Part shown: positions 45,777 through 54,002 of the stretch, piece after piece | Numbering within the stretch: the first letter of the stretch is position 1 | How the letters are laid out: the number at the start of each line of letters is the position of its first letter | Assembly: GCA_963922775.1 (NCBI GenBank) | Contig: CAWUJG010000002.1 | Location: 13,147-77,146 of the forward strand | Origin: JAHDDH01 sp963922775 | GTDB taxonomy: Bacteria; Bacteroidota; Bacteroidia; Cytophagales; Amoebophilaceae | Length of the DNA: 64,000 nucleotides | Reading direction: 5' to 3' | Notes under the pieces: generated by a model | What the model was told of the DNA's origin: nothing | Databases searched by the model: none | Seen by the model: only the letters and a program-made list of their open reading frames with translations | Translations under genes and position numbers: made by a program

Positions 45777-47315
45777 TTACAAAAGAATAGGCTTATGCTT
45801 GGCATCTAAAAATTTAAATTCTGTAATGCTGAGCCTATAGTCTTTTTTAATAATAATAATTTTTTTGTATTTATACATCCAGCGCATTCTTTGTGAAATA
45901 AGCCCTTTGGTAAAATAAGACCAAAGGTATGGATGCATGTTCATGATTATTTTTGTTTTTTTGTTATTTGTTAACACAAAATCTAAACTTTTTTCTATTC
46001 TATCTGCTAGAGCAATTATAGCTTTAGTTTCTCCTTTGCCATTACAAGTAGGACATATTTCTTGTACAGGAATATTTGTCTCTTGACGTACTCTCTGGCG
46101 TGTTATTTGCATAACTCCAAATTTAGATATTGGCAATACATTGCTCTTGGCTTTTTCTTTTTGTAAGGCTTCTTTTATTATTTGTAATACTTCTTGTTTA
46201 TGCTCTTCTTTTTTCATATCTATAAAGTCTACAACAATAATACCTCCCATGTCTCGAAGCCTTAGTTGTCGGGCAATTTCTTTTGCAGCTATTTTATTTA
46301 CTAGTAGTGCTGTATCTTCTTGATTATTTTCTTTTGATGCATTACGTCCACTATTTACATCAATTACATGCATAGCTTCGGTGTGCTCAATTATCAGATA
46401 TCCTCCTCCAAGTAATGATACGGTTTGGCCAAATAATATTTTGATTTGTTTTTCTATGTCAAAATAGTCAAAAATTTTTTTTTTATTTTGAAAATGCTGT
46501 ACTATATTTTTTTTTTCTTGACCCAGTTGTTTAAAATATTCATTTACTTCTTCGTACATACTTTCTTCATCTATATAAATATTATCAAATTGGGTATGTA
46601 GCATATCTCTTAATACTACATTGATATTTTTTGCATCACTATATATTTTATTTTTGGGTGGTGTATTTTTGTATTTTTGTACAATATTTTTCCATTTTTT
46701 TATAGTATCTCTCAGATCCTTATCTAAAGGTGCTACCTCTTTGCCGTAGGCTGCTGTGCGAATAATGATTCCATAGTTAGGCTTTCTTATAGATTGCATA
46801 AGTCTGATAAGTCGTTTTTTCTCTTCTTTATCTAAAAGCCTTCTTGAAGAAGTCACCATTTGTGTAAATGGTACTAAAATGATGTACTTTCCTGCAATAG
46901 ATATATCTGCTGCTACTCTAGGACCTTTGTTGGATATGGGTTCTTTAACTATTTGTACTACTATGGTTTGTCCTTTTTCAAGATAGTCTGTAATTTTACC
47001 CTCTTTTTGCAGAGGGGAGTATATTTTAGCTTGGCTAACACTATGACTACTTTTTATTTTTTGAAAAAATTGGACAATAGTACTAACTTGTGGCCCTAAG
47101 TCTGCATAGTGTAGAAAGGCTTCTTTTTCAAAACCAATATCTATAAAAGCAGCATTTAATCCTGGTACTAATTTTTTTACTATACCAATATAAATATCTC
47201 CTAAATTGATTTTTTTATTTTTATTTTCTACATGATATTCACTCAATGCATTATTTTCGAGTAGTGCAATACGATAGTTATTGTCTGTATTGCTGATAAT
47301 TAAGTTATTTGACAT
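45777..47315 (-). CDS. rng: Ribonuclease E/G family endoribonuclease (RNase G)
   Basis: Endonuclease in rRNA maturation and mRNA turnover. The start is ATG 47315 (MSNNLIISN), 512 residues; an upstream in-frame ATG at 47354 adds 13 unconserved residues. S1 domain from GDIYIGIVKKLVPGLNAAFI, catalytic acids in HVIDVNSGRN and IVVDFIDMKKEE, and the zinc link CPTCNGKGE. There is no long C-terminal scaffold as in E. coli RNase E, so RNase G type. Confidence 0.94.
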   Translation of the reverse strand: MSNNLIISNTDNNYRIALLENNALSEYHVENKNKKINLGDIYIGIVKKLVPGLNAAFIDIGFEKEAFLHYADLGPQVSTIVQFFQKIKSSHSVSQAKIYSPLQKEGKITDYLEKGQTIVVQIVKEPISNKGPRVAADISIAGKYIILVPFTQMVTSSRRLLDKEEKKRLIRLMQSIRKPNYGIIIRTAAYGKEVAPLDKDLRDTIKKWKNIVQKYKNTPPKNKIYSDAKNINVVLRDMLHTQFDNIYIDEESMYEEVNEYFKQLGQEKKNIVQHFQNKKKIFDYFDIEKQIKILFGQTVSLLGGGYLIIEHTEAMHVIDVNSGRNASKENNQEDTALLVNKIAAKEIARQLRLRDMGGIIVVDFIDMKKEEHKQEVLQIIKEALQKEKAKSNVLPISKFGVMQITRQRVRQETNIPVQEICPTCNGKGETKAIIALADRIEKSLDFVLTNNKKTKIIMNMHPYLWSYFTKGLISQRMRWMYKYKKIIIIKKDYRLSITEFKFLDAKHKPILL

Positions 47316-47469
47316 TAAATTTTTTTGGTACAATATAATTTTGCCAAAATACATTAAGTATCCTATATCCTAGTGTTTATATAATTAAGATGCATTAGCA
47401 TAGTGGGTGAATAGATATTGATTGAAAGGAAAAGTAAGATGGAATATTTAAAAGTTAAACATCTAAAGC

Positions 47470-47559
47470 TTATTTCTTTTTATGTCTGTTTCTTCTTAGT
47501 CTTTTTTTTCTTTTGTGTTTTGCTATTTTAGCTCTTTTTTTTTTTTTACCACAAGGCAT
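47470..47559 (-). CDS. COX24/AURKAIP1-domain microprotein
   Basis: 29 residues from ATG 47559: MPCGKKKKRAKIAKHKRKK followed by RLRRNRHKKK. Nearly all Lys, Arg and His. The MPCGKKRK-x-KIA-x-HKRKKR-x-R-NRHKKK pattern is that of the Bacteroidetes AURKAIP1/COX24-domain protein, related to the mitochondrial ribosomal protein mS38. Probably a small-subunit ribosomal component (inference). Just upstream of rng on the same strand, 154 bp away. Confidence 0.88.
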   Translation of the reverse strand: MPCGKKKKRAKIAKHKRKKRLRRNRHKKK

Positions 47560-47866
47560 ATAATGATTGTATTTTGGTTATTTTATATATTTTTTTTTGA
47601 AAATCTATGTAATTATATACAGTATTTTAATTATTTTTAGGTTTTGTACCTATTCAGTCTCAGTTTTAGCCTATAGATTTTTATAATATTATAAAAAATG
47701 ATTTGCTGATTGAACATCTTAAGAGGTAAAAACAGACAAATATATATTATTTTCTCTTTTTTTCAAAAGTATATTTTAAACAGAAATAAAAAAAATTTTA
47801 TATTTTGCACAACAGCAAAAAAATTAATTTAAAATTAAAACGTAAAATTATAGTATTACAAATATC
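47560..47866. other. Divergent intergenic region, 307 bp
   Basis: Gap between two tiny basic-protein genes read in opposite directions. It is almost pure A/T with long runs. No tRNA, open frame or convincing promoter pair was found; both divergent promoters presumably lie here. Confidence 0.5.
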
Positions 47867-48004
47867 ATGGCAGTAACAAGGCTTAAAAGAAAAAGCAGAA
47901 AAAATAGAGCTAGGGCTAATAATAGAAAAAAAGTTATGAAGCAACATACTATCCTTCCTTGTATTAAAAATGTAGATATTGAAAAAATAAAAGCAAAATT
48001 TTAA
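47867..48004 (+). CDS. 45-residue basic protein, unknown
   Basis: ATG 47867 to TAA 48004. MAVTRLKRKSRKNRARANN opens a strongly basic first half, then a hydrophobic-acidic end PCIKNVDIEKIKAKF. The composition suggests RNA or ribosome binding. The ordered shape (basic head, VDIEKIK helix) and position 27 bases before the HTH gene argue that it is real. I recall similar short proteins in Bacteroidetes but cannot confirm a family. Confidence 0.65.
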   Translation: MAVTRLKRKSRKNRARANNRKKVMKQHTILPCIKNVDIEKIKAKF

Positions 48005-48031
48005 GCAAGTATTACATATGTAGAAACATAT

Positions 48032-48391
48032 ATGGAGCAACATAGAGGTAAAATAGTAAAAGATATTATACAAAAGCAGGGGTATACAATTAGTAAATTG
48101 GCAGAAAAACTTAATATACCTCGAAGTACTTTACATAAAAAGCTTAATCATCCCCATATATCGTATGATTTGATTAATAAGATAGGTCAATGTATTTTTT
48201 ACGATTTTACACCTCATTTTTCTGACTTTCAATCTACTCATCAGTTTTCTATTCAAGAAAAGAAAAAAGTAGTTTTAGAACAGAAGTACAGAGAATTACT
48301 TGAAAAATATAAAACATTACTTGAGCTAACGGTAAAAGTAGCTGATACGAATCATATACAAATAATGCGTGATAAAAAAATTCTTGAATAA
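48032..48391 (+). CDS. Helix-turn-helix DNA-binding protein with C-terminal coiled coil
   Basis: 119 residues. The helix-turn-helix lies at about 18-42 (YTISKLAEKLNIPRSTLHKK), XRE-like, with NHPHISYDLINKIG completing the domain. A coiled coil follows at about 75-105 (EQKYRELLEKYKTLLELT), probably for dimerisation. A regulator of unknown target; floA follows 18 bases later and the 45-residue gene precedes it, so one or both may be in its operon. Confidence 0.75.
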   Translation: MEQHRGKIVKDIIQKQGYTISKLAEKLNIPRSTLHKKLNHPHISYDLINKIGQCIFYDFTPHFSDFQSTHQFSIQEKKKVVLEQKYRELLEKYKTLLELTVKVADTNHIQIMRDKKILE

Positions 48392-48409
48392 TTTTAAAAT
48401 TATTAATTT

Positions 48410-49384
48410 ATGTCTTTATTTACACTTACTATTCTTTTTGGTAGTATTTTAGCCTTTTTCTCTTTTTTTTATTTTATCCCTTTGGATTTATGGGTAACAG
48501 CACTACTTTCAGGTGTACGTGTTAATCTTTTTGAGCTAATTCTAATGCGTTTTCGTAAAGTACCCCCACGTATTATTGTAGAATCTTTAATTACTGCTAC
48601 TAAGGCTGGTCTTAAAATTGCTACTTTAGAGTTAGAAACTCATTATTTGGCTGGAGGTAATGTGCCTAATGTAATAAAATCACTTATTTCTGCTGATAAA
48701 GCCAATATTAATTTGTCTTTTAAACAGGCTACTGCCATAGATTTAGCAGGAAGAGATGTTTTTGAAGCAGTGCAGATTTCTGTGAATCCTAAGGTAATTG
48801 ATACCCCTTCTGTAGCTGCAGTAGCAGCAGATGGTATTCAACTTATTACAAAAGCTAGGGTCACGGTTCGTGCAAACATTCAACGATTAGTAGGAGGTGC
48901 TGGTGAAGACACTATTTTAGCTCGTGTAGGTGAGGGTATAGTAACTTCTATTGGTTCTTCACAGTCGCATAAGGCAGTGTTAGAAAATCCAGCACAGATA
49001 TCCCAGTTAGTGATTAATAGAGGATTGGATGAAGGAACAGCTTTTGAAATTCTTTCTATTGATATTGCAGATATTGATGTGGGTGATAATATAGGTTCTA
49101 AGCTACAGATTGATCAGGCTAATGCAGACTTAAAGGTTGCTGAGGCTAAGGCAGAAGAAAAAAGAACTATGGCTGTGGCAACAGAACAAGAAATGAAAGC
49201 TAAAGTGCAAGAGGCTAGGGTACAGGTAATTTTAGCTGAGAAAGAAATTCCTATGGCTATGGCTCAGGCATTAAGAGAAGGTAATATTAGTGCTATGGAT
49301 TACCATCGGCTTAAAAATGTTCAAGCAGATACATCTATGCGCAAGGCTCTTGCTAAAGAGGAGATACCAAGTGAAAAAAAGTGA
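48410..49384 (+). CDS. floA: Flotillin-like protein FloA
   Basis: Membrane microdomain scaffold. The 324 residues have an N-terminal membrane hairpin (about 5-30), then a SPFH-like region with KVPPRIIVESLITATKAG and LATHYLAGGNVPNV-type sequence, and a C-terminal helical part rich in Ala/Glu (DLKVAEAKAEEKRTMAVAT). Sequence matches the YqfA/FloA group closely. Bacterial flotillins affect membrane fluidity and the assembly of cell-wall and secretion complexes. Confidence 0.92.
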   Translation: MSLFTLTILFGSILAFFSFFYFIPLDLWVTALLSGVRVNLFELILMRFRKVPPRIIVESLITATKAGLKIATLELETHYLAGGNVPNVIKSLISADKANINLSFKQATAIDLAGRDVFEAVQISVNPKVIDTPSVAAVAADGIQLITKARVTVRANIQRLVGGAGEDTILARVGEGIVTSIGSSQSHKAVLENPAQISQLVINRGLDEGTAFEILSIDIADIDVGDNIGSKLQIDQANADLKVAEAKAEEKRTMAVATEQEMKAKVQEARVQVILAEKEIPMAMAQALREGNISAMDYHRLKNVQADTSMRKALAKEEIPSEKK

Positions 49385-49770
49385 TAGTTTAAGCATTACC
49401 ATGGATAGGATATAATTAAAAATTTTAGTTTTTGTTCATTTATAGAATACAATAAGGCTTATTTATAATAGATGATAAAAATGGTGTGGAGTAAGGAAAA
49501 AAAGAAGAGAAACTAAGCAATAGCCCGAGCACTTCTCAAACAGGGTGTAGATATAAAAATTATAGAGTGTAGACAAAAAACAGTTATTTTTAGCTATTAA
49601 GAAATATCCTGTAGTAAAAGTTAATAGATGGCTATTAGGTTGATAGTTATTTTTTTCTGATAGTATTTACAGCTAATTTTAGTATTTGGTAATTCTGCAT
49701 TGTTGTATTCCAAGTCTTTTGGAATTTATATATAAATTGTGTCTTTATAAAAAATTTACAGGTTAAATAA
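49385..49770 (+). other. Gap of 386 bp holding an Rpn remnant
   Basis: Between floA and pdxT. Apart from the Rpn fragment described separately (49481-49570) I see only AT-rich sequence; no tRNA, complete open frame or promoter that fits the consensus. Confidence 0.6.
49481..49570 (+). pseudogene. Remnant of an Rpn-family gene, C-terminal fragment
   Basis: GAGAAACTAAGCAATAGCCC and the following bases match the Rpn pseudogene at about 8271-8356 at most positions (shared ATAGATATAAAAATTATAGA-type stretch, one inserted base). The reading would be K-E-E-K-L-A-I-A-R-A-L-L-K-Q-G-V-D-I-K-I-I. No start or nuclease half remains nearby. Confidence 0.72.
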
Positions 49771-50316
49771 ATGACTATAGGTATATTGGCTTTGCAAGGG
49801 GCATACCAAGCACATAAAAAAGTATTTGACTCTTTAGGGGTTCATAGTATTGTAGTAAACGATAAGTTTTCTCTGCAAGAGATAGATGGATTAGTATTGC
49901 CTGGGGGAGAAAGTACAACTATGTTTTTTTTATTAAAAAAATTTAATTTAATGTCTCTCTTCTTAAAAAGAGTACAAACTATACCTGTATTGGCTACTTG
50001 TGCAGGAGTAATTCTTTTACAAAAATCTTTTGTATTGCCTTTGCAAATACAAAGAAATGGCTATGGTAGACAATTGTGTAGTGAAGTATTGTCTTTAAAA
50101 TATATACAAAATAATGCTTCAGATATTACTTTTGATGCTTTTTTTATTCGTGCACCTATTATTCATCGCATAGAAGATCCTGCTATTAATATATTAGTTT
50201 ATCATAAACATTATCCTGTATGTATACAAAAAGAAAAAATTATAGCTACTACTTTTCATCCTGAATTATCTTCTAGTGCTCATTTTATACATCAAAAATG
50301 GTTAGGGCTATTATAA
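49771..50316 (+). CDS. pdxT: Pyridoxal 5'-phosphate synthase glutaminase subunit PdxT
   Basis: Class I glutamine amidotransferase that feeds ammonia to PdxS for vitamin B6 synthesis. The 181 residues include GILALQGAYQAH, PGGESTTM, the nucleophile in ATCAGVILL, RNGYGRQL, FIRAP and the His/Glu of TTFHPELS. The usual GTCAG reads ATCAG. pdxS is not adjacent. B6 synthesis by PdxST has been reported for Cardinium (recalled from literature). Confidence 0.9.
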   Translation: MTIGILALQGAYQAHKKVFDSLGVHSIVVNDKFSLQEIDGLVLPGGESTTMFFLLKKFNLMSLFLKRVQTIPVLATCAGVILLQKSFVLPLQIQRNGYGRQLCSEVLSLKYIQNNASDITFDAFFIRAPIIHRIEDPAINILVYHKHYPVCIQKEKIIATTFHPELSSSAHFIHQKWLGLL

Positions 50317-50378
50317 AATTGCTAAGTCATATAGAATCTATTCTATCTTTTGTTTTTGAACTGTAAATATCCATCTTA

Positions 50379-50410
50379 TTTGTGTTTTTCCCAAAAAAAA
50401 TATATTTTTG
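50379..50410 (+). promoter_or_regulatory. Bacteroidetes-type promoter for the tRNA-tuf-rpl-rpo transcript
   Basis: TTTG at 50379-50382, a 20-base spacer and TATTTTTG at 50403-50410 fit the consensus TTTG-N19-21-TAnnTTTG without mismatch. Transcription would begin a few bases later, shortly before tRNA-Tyr at 50434. Confidence 0.68.
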
Positions 50411-50433
50411 AGATTAATTGATTTTTGTTCAAT

Positions 50434-50516
50434 GGGGAGATGCCAGAGCGGTCAAATGGGGCGGACTGTAAATCCGTTGCTTTCGGGCTTCGTAGGTTCG
50501 AATCCTACTCTCCCCA
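50434..50516 (+). tRNA. tRNA-Tyr (anticodon GTA)
   Basis: 83 bases with a 7-bp acceptor stem (GGGGAGA with TCTCCCC), a type II long variable arm, GTA at 50468-50470 and a GGTTCGAATCC T-arm. The discriminator is A and no CCA is encoded. First of three tRNAs in a row before tuf. Confidence 0.96.
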
Positions 50517-50558
50517 CAAAAAATCTAGGCAAAACATTGTGCATGAATAAAATGAGAA

Positions 50559-50631
50559 GCGGGAGTAGCTCAATTGGTAGAGTAACAGCCTTCCACGCTG
50601 TGGGTTGCGAGTTCGAGACTCGTCTCCCGCT
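50559..50631 (+). tRNA. tRNA-Gly (anticodon TCC)
   Basis: 73 bases; acceptor GCGGGAG with CTCCCGC, anticodon loop CTTCCAC with TCC at 50592-50594, T-arm GAGTTCGAGACTC. The discriminator is T; no encoded CCA. This is the usual tRNA in the Tyr-Gly-Thr-tuf order. Confidence 0.96.
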
Positions 50632-50642
50632 CTTTGTGATAT

Positions 50643-50715
50643 GCCAATGTAGCTCAGTGGTAAGAGTACTTCCTTGGTAAGGAAGAGGCCATGGGTTCAA
50701 TTCCCATCATTGGCT
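50643..50715 (+). tRNA. tRNA-Thr (anticodon GGT)
   Basis: 73 bases; acceptor GCCAATG with CATTGGC, anticodon stem CTTCC/GGAAG with loop TTGGTAA and GGT at 50676-50678, T-arm GGGTTCAATTCCC. The discriminator is T; no encoded CCA. tuf starts 45 bases later. Confidence 0.96.
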
Positions 50716-50760
50716 CTATAATACTATTTATAATATCAATACTATAACTTAAACATTACA

Positions 50761-51948
50761 ATGGCTAAAGAAATTTTTGATCGTTCAAAACCCCATGTAA
50801 ACATAGGTACTATTGGACATGTAGATCATGGAAAAACTACACTTACAGCAGCAATATCTGCTGTATTATCAAAAAAAGGATTTGCGCAAGCAAGAGATTT
50901 CTCTTCTATAGATAATGCACCAGAAGAAAAAGAAAGAGGTATTACTATAAATACTTCTCATATTGAATATCAAACAGAAAAAAGACATTATGCACACGTA
51001 GACTGTCCTGGACATGCTGACTATGTAAAAAATATGGTAACAGGCGCTGCACAAATGGATGGTGCTATCTTAGTAGTTGCTGCTACTGACGGTCCTATGC
51101 CACAAACCAGAGAGCATATCCTCTTGGCTAGACAGGTAGGTGTACCTGCTTTAGTAGTGTTCTTAAACAAAGTAGATATGGTAGATGATCCGGAATTGAT
51201 TGAATTAGTAGAAATGGAAGTAAGAGAACTACTTAGTAAATATGAATTTGATGGCGATAATATCTCTATTATTCATGGCTCAGCTTTAGGAGCACTTAAT
51301 GGAGAAGATAAATGGGTATCAAAAGTAGAACAGCTCATGGATGCTGTAGATAAAGATATTCCACTGCCAGCAAGGCTAGTAGATAAAGATTTCTTAATGC
51401 CTGTAGAAGATGTATTTTCTATTACAGGTAGAGGTACTGTAGCTACAGGTAAAATAGAACGTGGTGTAGTAAAAACAGGAGATCCTATAGAAATTATAGG
51501 TATGGGGGCTGAAAATTTGAATTCTACAGTTACTGGTATTGAAATGTTTAAAAAAATATTAGATAGAGGGGAGGCTGGAGATAATGCAGGTATCTTGTTG
51601 CGTGGTATAGAAAAAAAAGATATACAGCGTGGTATGGTTATCTGTAAACCAAAATCTGTAACACCTCATAGTAGATTTAAGGCAGAAATTTATGTGTTGT
51701 CAAAAGAAGAAGGAGGAAGACATACACCATTTTTTACTAAATATAGACCACAGTTCTACTTGCGTACCACAGATGTTACTGGTGAGGTGAAGCTGCCAGA
51801 AGGTGTAAAAATGGTTATGCCTGGAGATAATATTACTATTGAGGTAGATCTGATTAATAGTGTGGCCATGGAGAAAGGATTACGATTTGCCATGAGAGAA
51901 GGAGGAAAAACTATAGGTGCTGGACAGGTAACAGAAATTCTAGACTAA
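50761..51948 (+). CDS. tuf: Elongation factor Tu
   Basis: GTPase bringing aminoacyl-tRNA to the ribosome. The 395 residues carry GHVDHGKT at 19-26, DCPGHADY near 81-88, NKVD near 136 and the SALGAL nucleotide motif near 174, then the two beta-barrel domains ending QVTEILD. Flanked by tRNA-Thr and tRNA-Trp, the classical arrangement. rpsL, rpsG and fusA, often upstream of tuf, are not here. Confidence 0.98.
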   Translation: MAKEIFDRSKPHVNIGTIGHVDHGKTTLTAAISAVLSKKGFAQARDFSSIDNAPEEKERGITINTSHIEYQTEKRHYAHVDCPGHADYVKNMVTGAAQMDGAILVVAATDGPMPQTREHILLARQVGVPALVVFLNKVDMVDDPELIELVEMEVRELLSKYEFDGDNISIIHGSALGALNGEDKWVSKVEQLMDAVDKDIPLPARLVDKDFLMPVEDVFSITGRGTVATGKIERGVVKTGDPIEIIGMGAENLNSTVTGIEMFKKILDRGEAGDNAGILLRGIEKKDIQRGMVICKPKSVTPHSRFKAEIYVLSKEEGGRHTPFFTKYRPQFYLRTTDVTGEVKLPEGVKMVMPGDNITIEVDLINSVAMEKGLRFAMREGGKTIGAGQVTEILD

Positions 51949-51972
51949 AAATTAAATTTGTAAATAAACTTT

Positions 51973-52045
51973 ACGGGTGTAGCTCAAATGGTAGAGTAGT
52001 GGTCTCCAAAACCATTGGCTGGGAGTTCAAGTCTCTCCACCCGTG
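51973..52045 (+). tRNA. tRNA-Trp (anticodon CCA)
   Basis: 73 bases; acceptor ACGGGTG with CACCCGT, anticodon loop CTCCAAA with CCA at 52006-52008, T-arm GGAGTTCAAGTCTCT. The discriminator is G; no encoded 3' CCA. Located between tuf and secE as in many bacteria. Confidence 0.96.
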
Positions 52046-52062
52046 CGAAATAAAAATCTATC

Positions 52063-52239
52063 TTGAAAAAATTCTTATTAGCCTCCATAAACGAACTTGT
52101 TCAAAAAGTCACCTGGCCAAGGTATGCAGTATTGCAAAACTATGCCATATTGGTTGTTTTTTTATCTATAATTTTTGCCTTATTTATAGGTTTTATAGAT
52201 TTTTCTTGGAAAAATTTAGTAACCTGGTTTTATAAATAA
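52063..52239 (+). CDS. secE: Preprotein translocase subunit SecE
   Basis: 58 residues from TTG 52063: KKFLLASINELVQKVTWP opens the amphipathic helix with the conserved VTWP, followed by one transmembrane helix (about 29-48). No ATG is available; the in-frame codon TAA at 52051-52053 blocks a longer start. The single-helix form is usual outside enterobacteria. It stabilises SecY. Position between tRNA-Trp and nusG is conserved. Confidence 0.92.
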   Translation: MKKFLLASINELVQKVTWPRYAVLQNYAILVVFLSIIFALFIGFIDFSWKNLVTWFYK

Positions 52240-52246
52240 AAATATT

Positions 52247-52822
52247 ATGTCTCAAAAATACCAGTGGTATATTCTTAAGGTAGCTAGTAATAAAGAAAAA
52301 AAAGTGAAATGTTTTTTGGAAAATGAAATTCAGGGTACAAAATATGAAGATATTGTAAAAGAAATACACATACCTACTGAAAAGGTGTATACTATAAAAC
52401 AGGGTAAAAAAAAAATTAAAGAAAAAAATGTGTTACCAGGGTATATATTAATATCTGCTGATCTTACTAATTTAGCTCTAGTACATACTATATGTAAAGT
52501 AAATGGTGTAATAGGTTTTTTAACTTCAGGTGGTAGATATAGTAAAACAATGGGTCCGAAGGCTGTACCAGAAAAAGAAATAAATCAAATTTTGCATTAT
52601 GGCGATGAATATTTTGATGGTAATAGTGATGAAAAACTTAAATTAGAATCACCTTTTCTTATTGGTGAAGTAATTAAGGTAATAGATGGTCCTTTTCGTG
52701 AATTTACAGGTACTATAGATAAGGTTTTAGAAGATCGTAATAAAGTTGTAGTAATTATTAAAATTTTTGGTAGAGAAACACCTACGGAATTAAGGTATAA
52801 TCAGGTAGAAAAAATATATTAA
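52247..52822 (+). CDS. nusG: Transcription antitermination factor NusG
   Basis: Couples RNA polymerase to the ribosome and to Rho. The 191 residues have an NGN domain starting QKYQWYILKVASNKEKKV and a C-terminal KOW domain with GEVIKVIDGPFREFTGTID. Seven bases after secE. Confidence 0.96.
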   Translation: MSQKYQWYILKVASNKEKKVKCFLENEIQGTKYEDIVKEIHIPTEKVYTIKQGKKKIKEKNVLPGYILISADLTNLALVHTICKVNGVIGFLTSGGRYSKTMGPKAVPEKEINQILHYGDEYFDGNSDEKLKLESPFLIGEVIKVIDGPFREFTGTIDKVLEDRNKVVVIIKIFGRETPTELRYNQVEKIY

Positions 52823-52857
52823 CTCCTTATATTATCATAATTATATAAAAAATATAT

Positions 52858-53283
52858 ATGTCAAAAAAAATTATAGGATATTTAAAACTTCAAATTAAAG
52901 GTGCTGCAGCTAATCCATCACCTCCAGTAGGTCCTGCGCTAGGAAGTAAAGGACTCAATATTATGGATTTTTGTAAAAAATTTAATGCAGCTACTAAAAA
53001 TCAGCCTGGAGAACTTTTGCCTGTATTAATTACAATATATCAAGATAAATCTTTTGACTTTGTAGTCAAAACACCACCTGCTTCTGCATTAATACTAAAA
53101 GCAATAGATATTGCTAAAGGATCTTCAGAGCCTAATAGAAAAAAAATAGGTACAATTTCTAAGGAGAATATTAAAAATATTGCTCAGAAAAAAATGAAAG
53201 ATCTTAATACTTTCCATTTGGAAAGTGCTATGAAAATGATAGCAGGCACAGCACGCAGTATGGGTATTCTTGTAGAATCTTGA
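52858..53283 (+). CDS. rplK: 50S ribosomal protein L11 (uL11)
   Basis: Stalk-base protein that binds the GTPase-associated 23S region. The 141 residues include NPSPPVGPALGSKGLNIMDF and the C-terminal RNA-binding half with GTARSMGI. Ends in TGA. Starts the rplKAJL block. Confidence 0.97.
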   Translation: MSKKIIGYLKLQIKGAAANPSPPVGPALGSKGLNIMDFCKKFNAATKNQPGELLPVLITIYQDKSFDFVVKTPPASALILKAIDIAKGSSEPNRKKIGTISKENIKNIAQKKMKDLNTFHLESAMKMIAGTARSMGILVES

Positions 53284-53299
53284 ATAAATTTGTTTTTTC

Positions 53300-54001
53300 A
53301 TGAAAAAAATGACTAAAAGATATCAAAATATATCAAAAAAATACACTCTTAAAGAGGAGTATGGCATAGATAAAGCCATATCTATACTTAAATCTATAGC
53401 TCTAGAAAAATTTAATGCTTCTGTAGATATTGCTATAAAATTAGGTATTAATGTCAAAAAATCTGACCAAATGGTGCGGGGAAGTGTAAATTTACCACAT
53501 GGTACAGGAAAAAAAAAAAAAATTCTTGTACTTTGTACTCCAGATAAAGAAGAAGAAGTAAAAAAAATAGGGGTAGACTACGTAGGACTGGAAGAATATA
53601 TTAAAAAAATAGAAGAAGGATGGGCAGATTTTGATGTGCTTATCACTTTGCCTAGTTTAATGCTTCAGGTAGGAAAATTAGGAAAAATATTAGGGCCTAA
53701 AGGGTTAATGCCTAATCCTAAAACTGGTACTGTAACTACAGATTTAATTACTGCCATACAAAATGAAAAAAGTGGTAAAATAGACTTTAAAGCAGATAAA
53801 GCAGGTATTGTACATGCTATGATAGGAAAAGTTAATTTTGATAATATCCACCTGAAAGAGAATATTTTAGCACTTATACATACTATAATAAAAATGAAAC
53901 CTGCTGCAGCAAAAGGTAATTACATAAAAAAAATTCACCTCTCTAGCACTATGAGCACAGGTATTTGTATTGATACAAATAATATTCTAGAAACACTTTA
54001 A
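53300..54001 (+). CDS. rplA: 50S ribosomal protein L1 (uL1)
   Basis: L1-stalk protein and, in E. coli, translational repressor of rplKA. The 233 residues contain RGSVNLPHGTGKKKKILVL and LGPKGLMPNPKTGTVT. The longest A-run in it (11 A) lies in the Lys codons of GTGKKKK, a possible slippage site. One base separates it from rplJ. Confidence 0.97.
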   Translation: MKKMTKRYQNISKKYTLKEEYGIDKAISILKSIALEKFNASVDIAIKLGINVKKSDQMVRGSVNLPHGTGKKKKILVLCTPDKEEEVKKIGVDYVGLEEYIKKIEEGWADFDVLITLPSLMLQVGKLGKILGPKGLMPNPKTGTVTTDLITAIQNEKSGKIDFKADKAGIVHAMIGKVNFDNIHLKENILALIHTIIKMKPAAAKGNYIKKIHLSSTMSTGICIDTNNILETL

Positions 54002-54002
54002 A

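Noticed and set aside
50408..50700. Open frames of about 80-90 codons on both strands across the tRNA-Tyr/Gly/Thr cluster
   Set aside because: They are produced by tRNA sequence; the tRNA structures explain the region fully.
51999..52235. A 78-codon ATG frame over tRNA-Trp and secE
   Set aside because: It begins inside the tRNA and runs in a different frame from secE, whose TTG-started frame carries the VTWP motif and a membrane helix.
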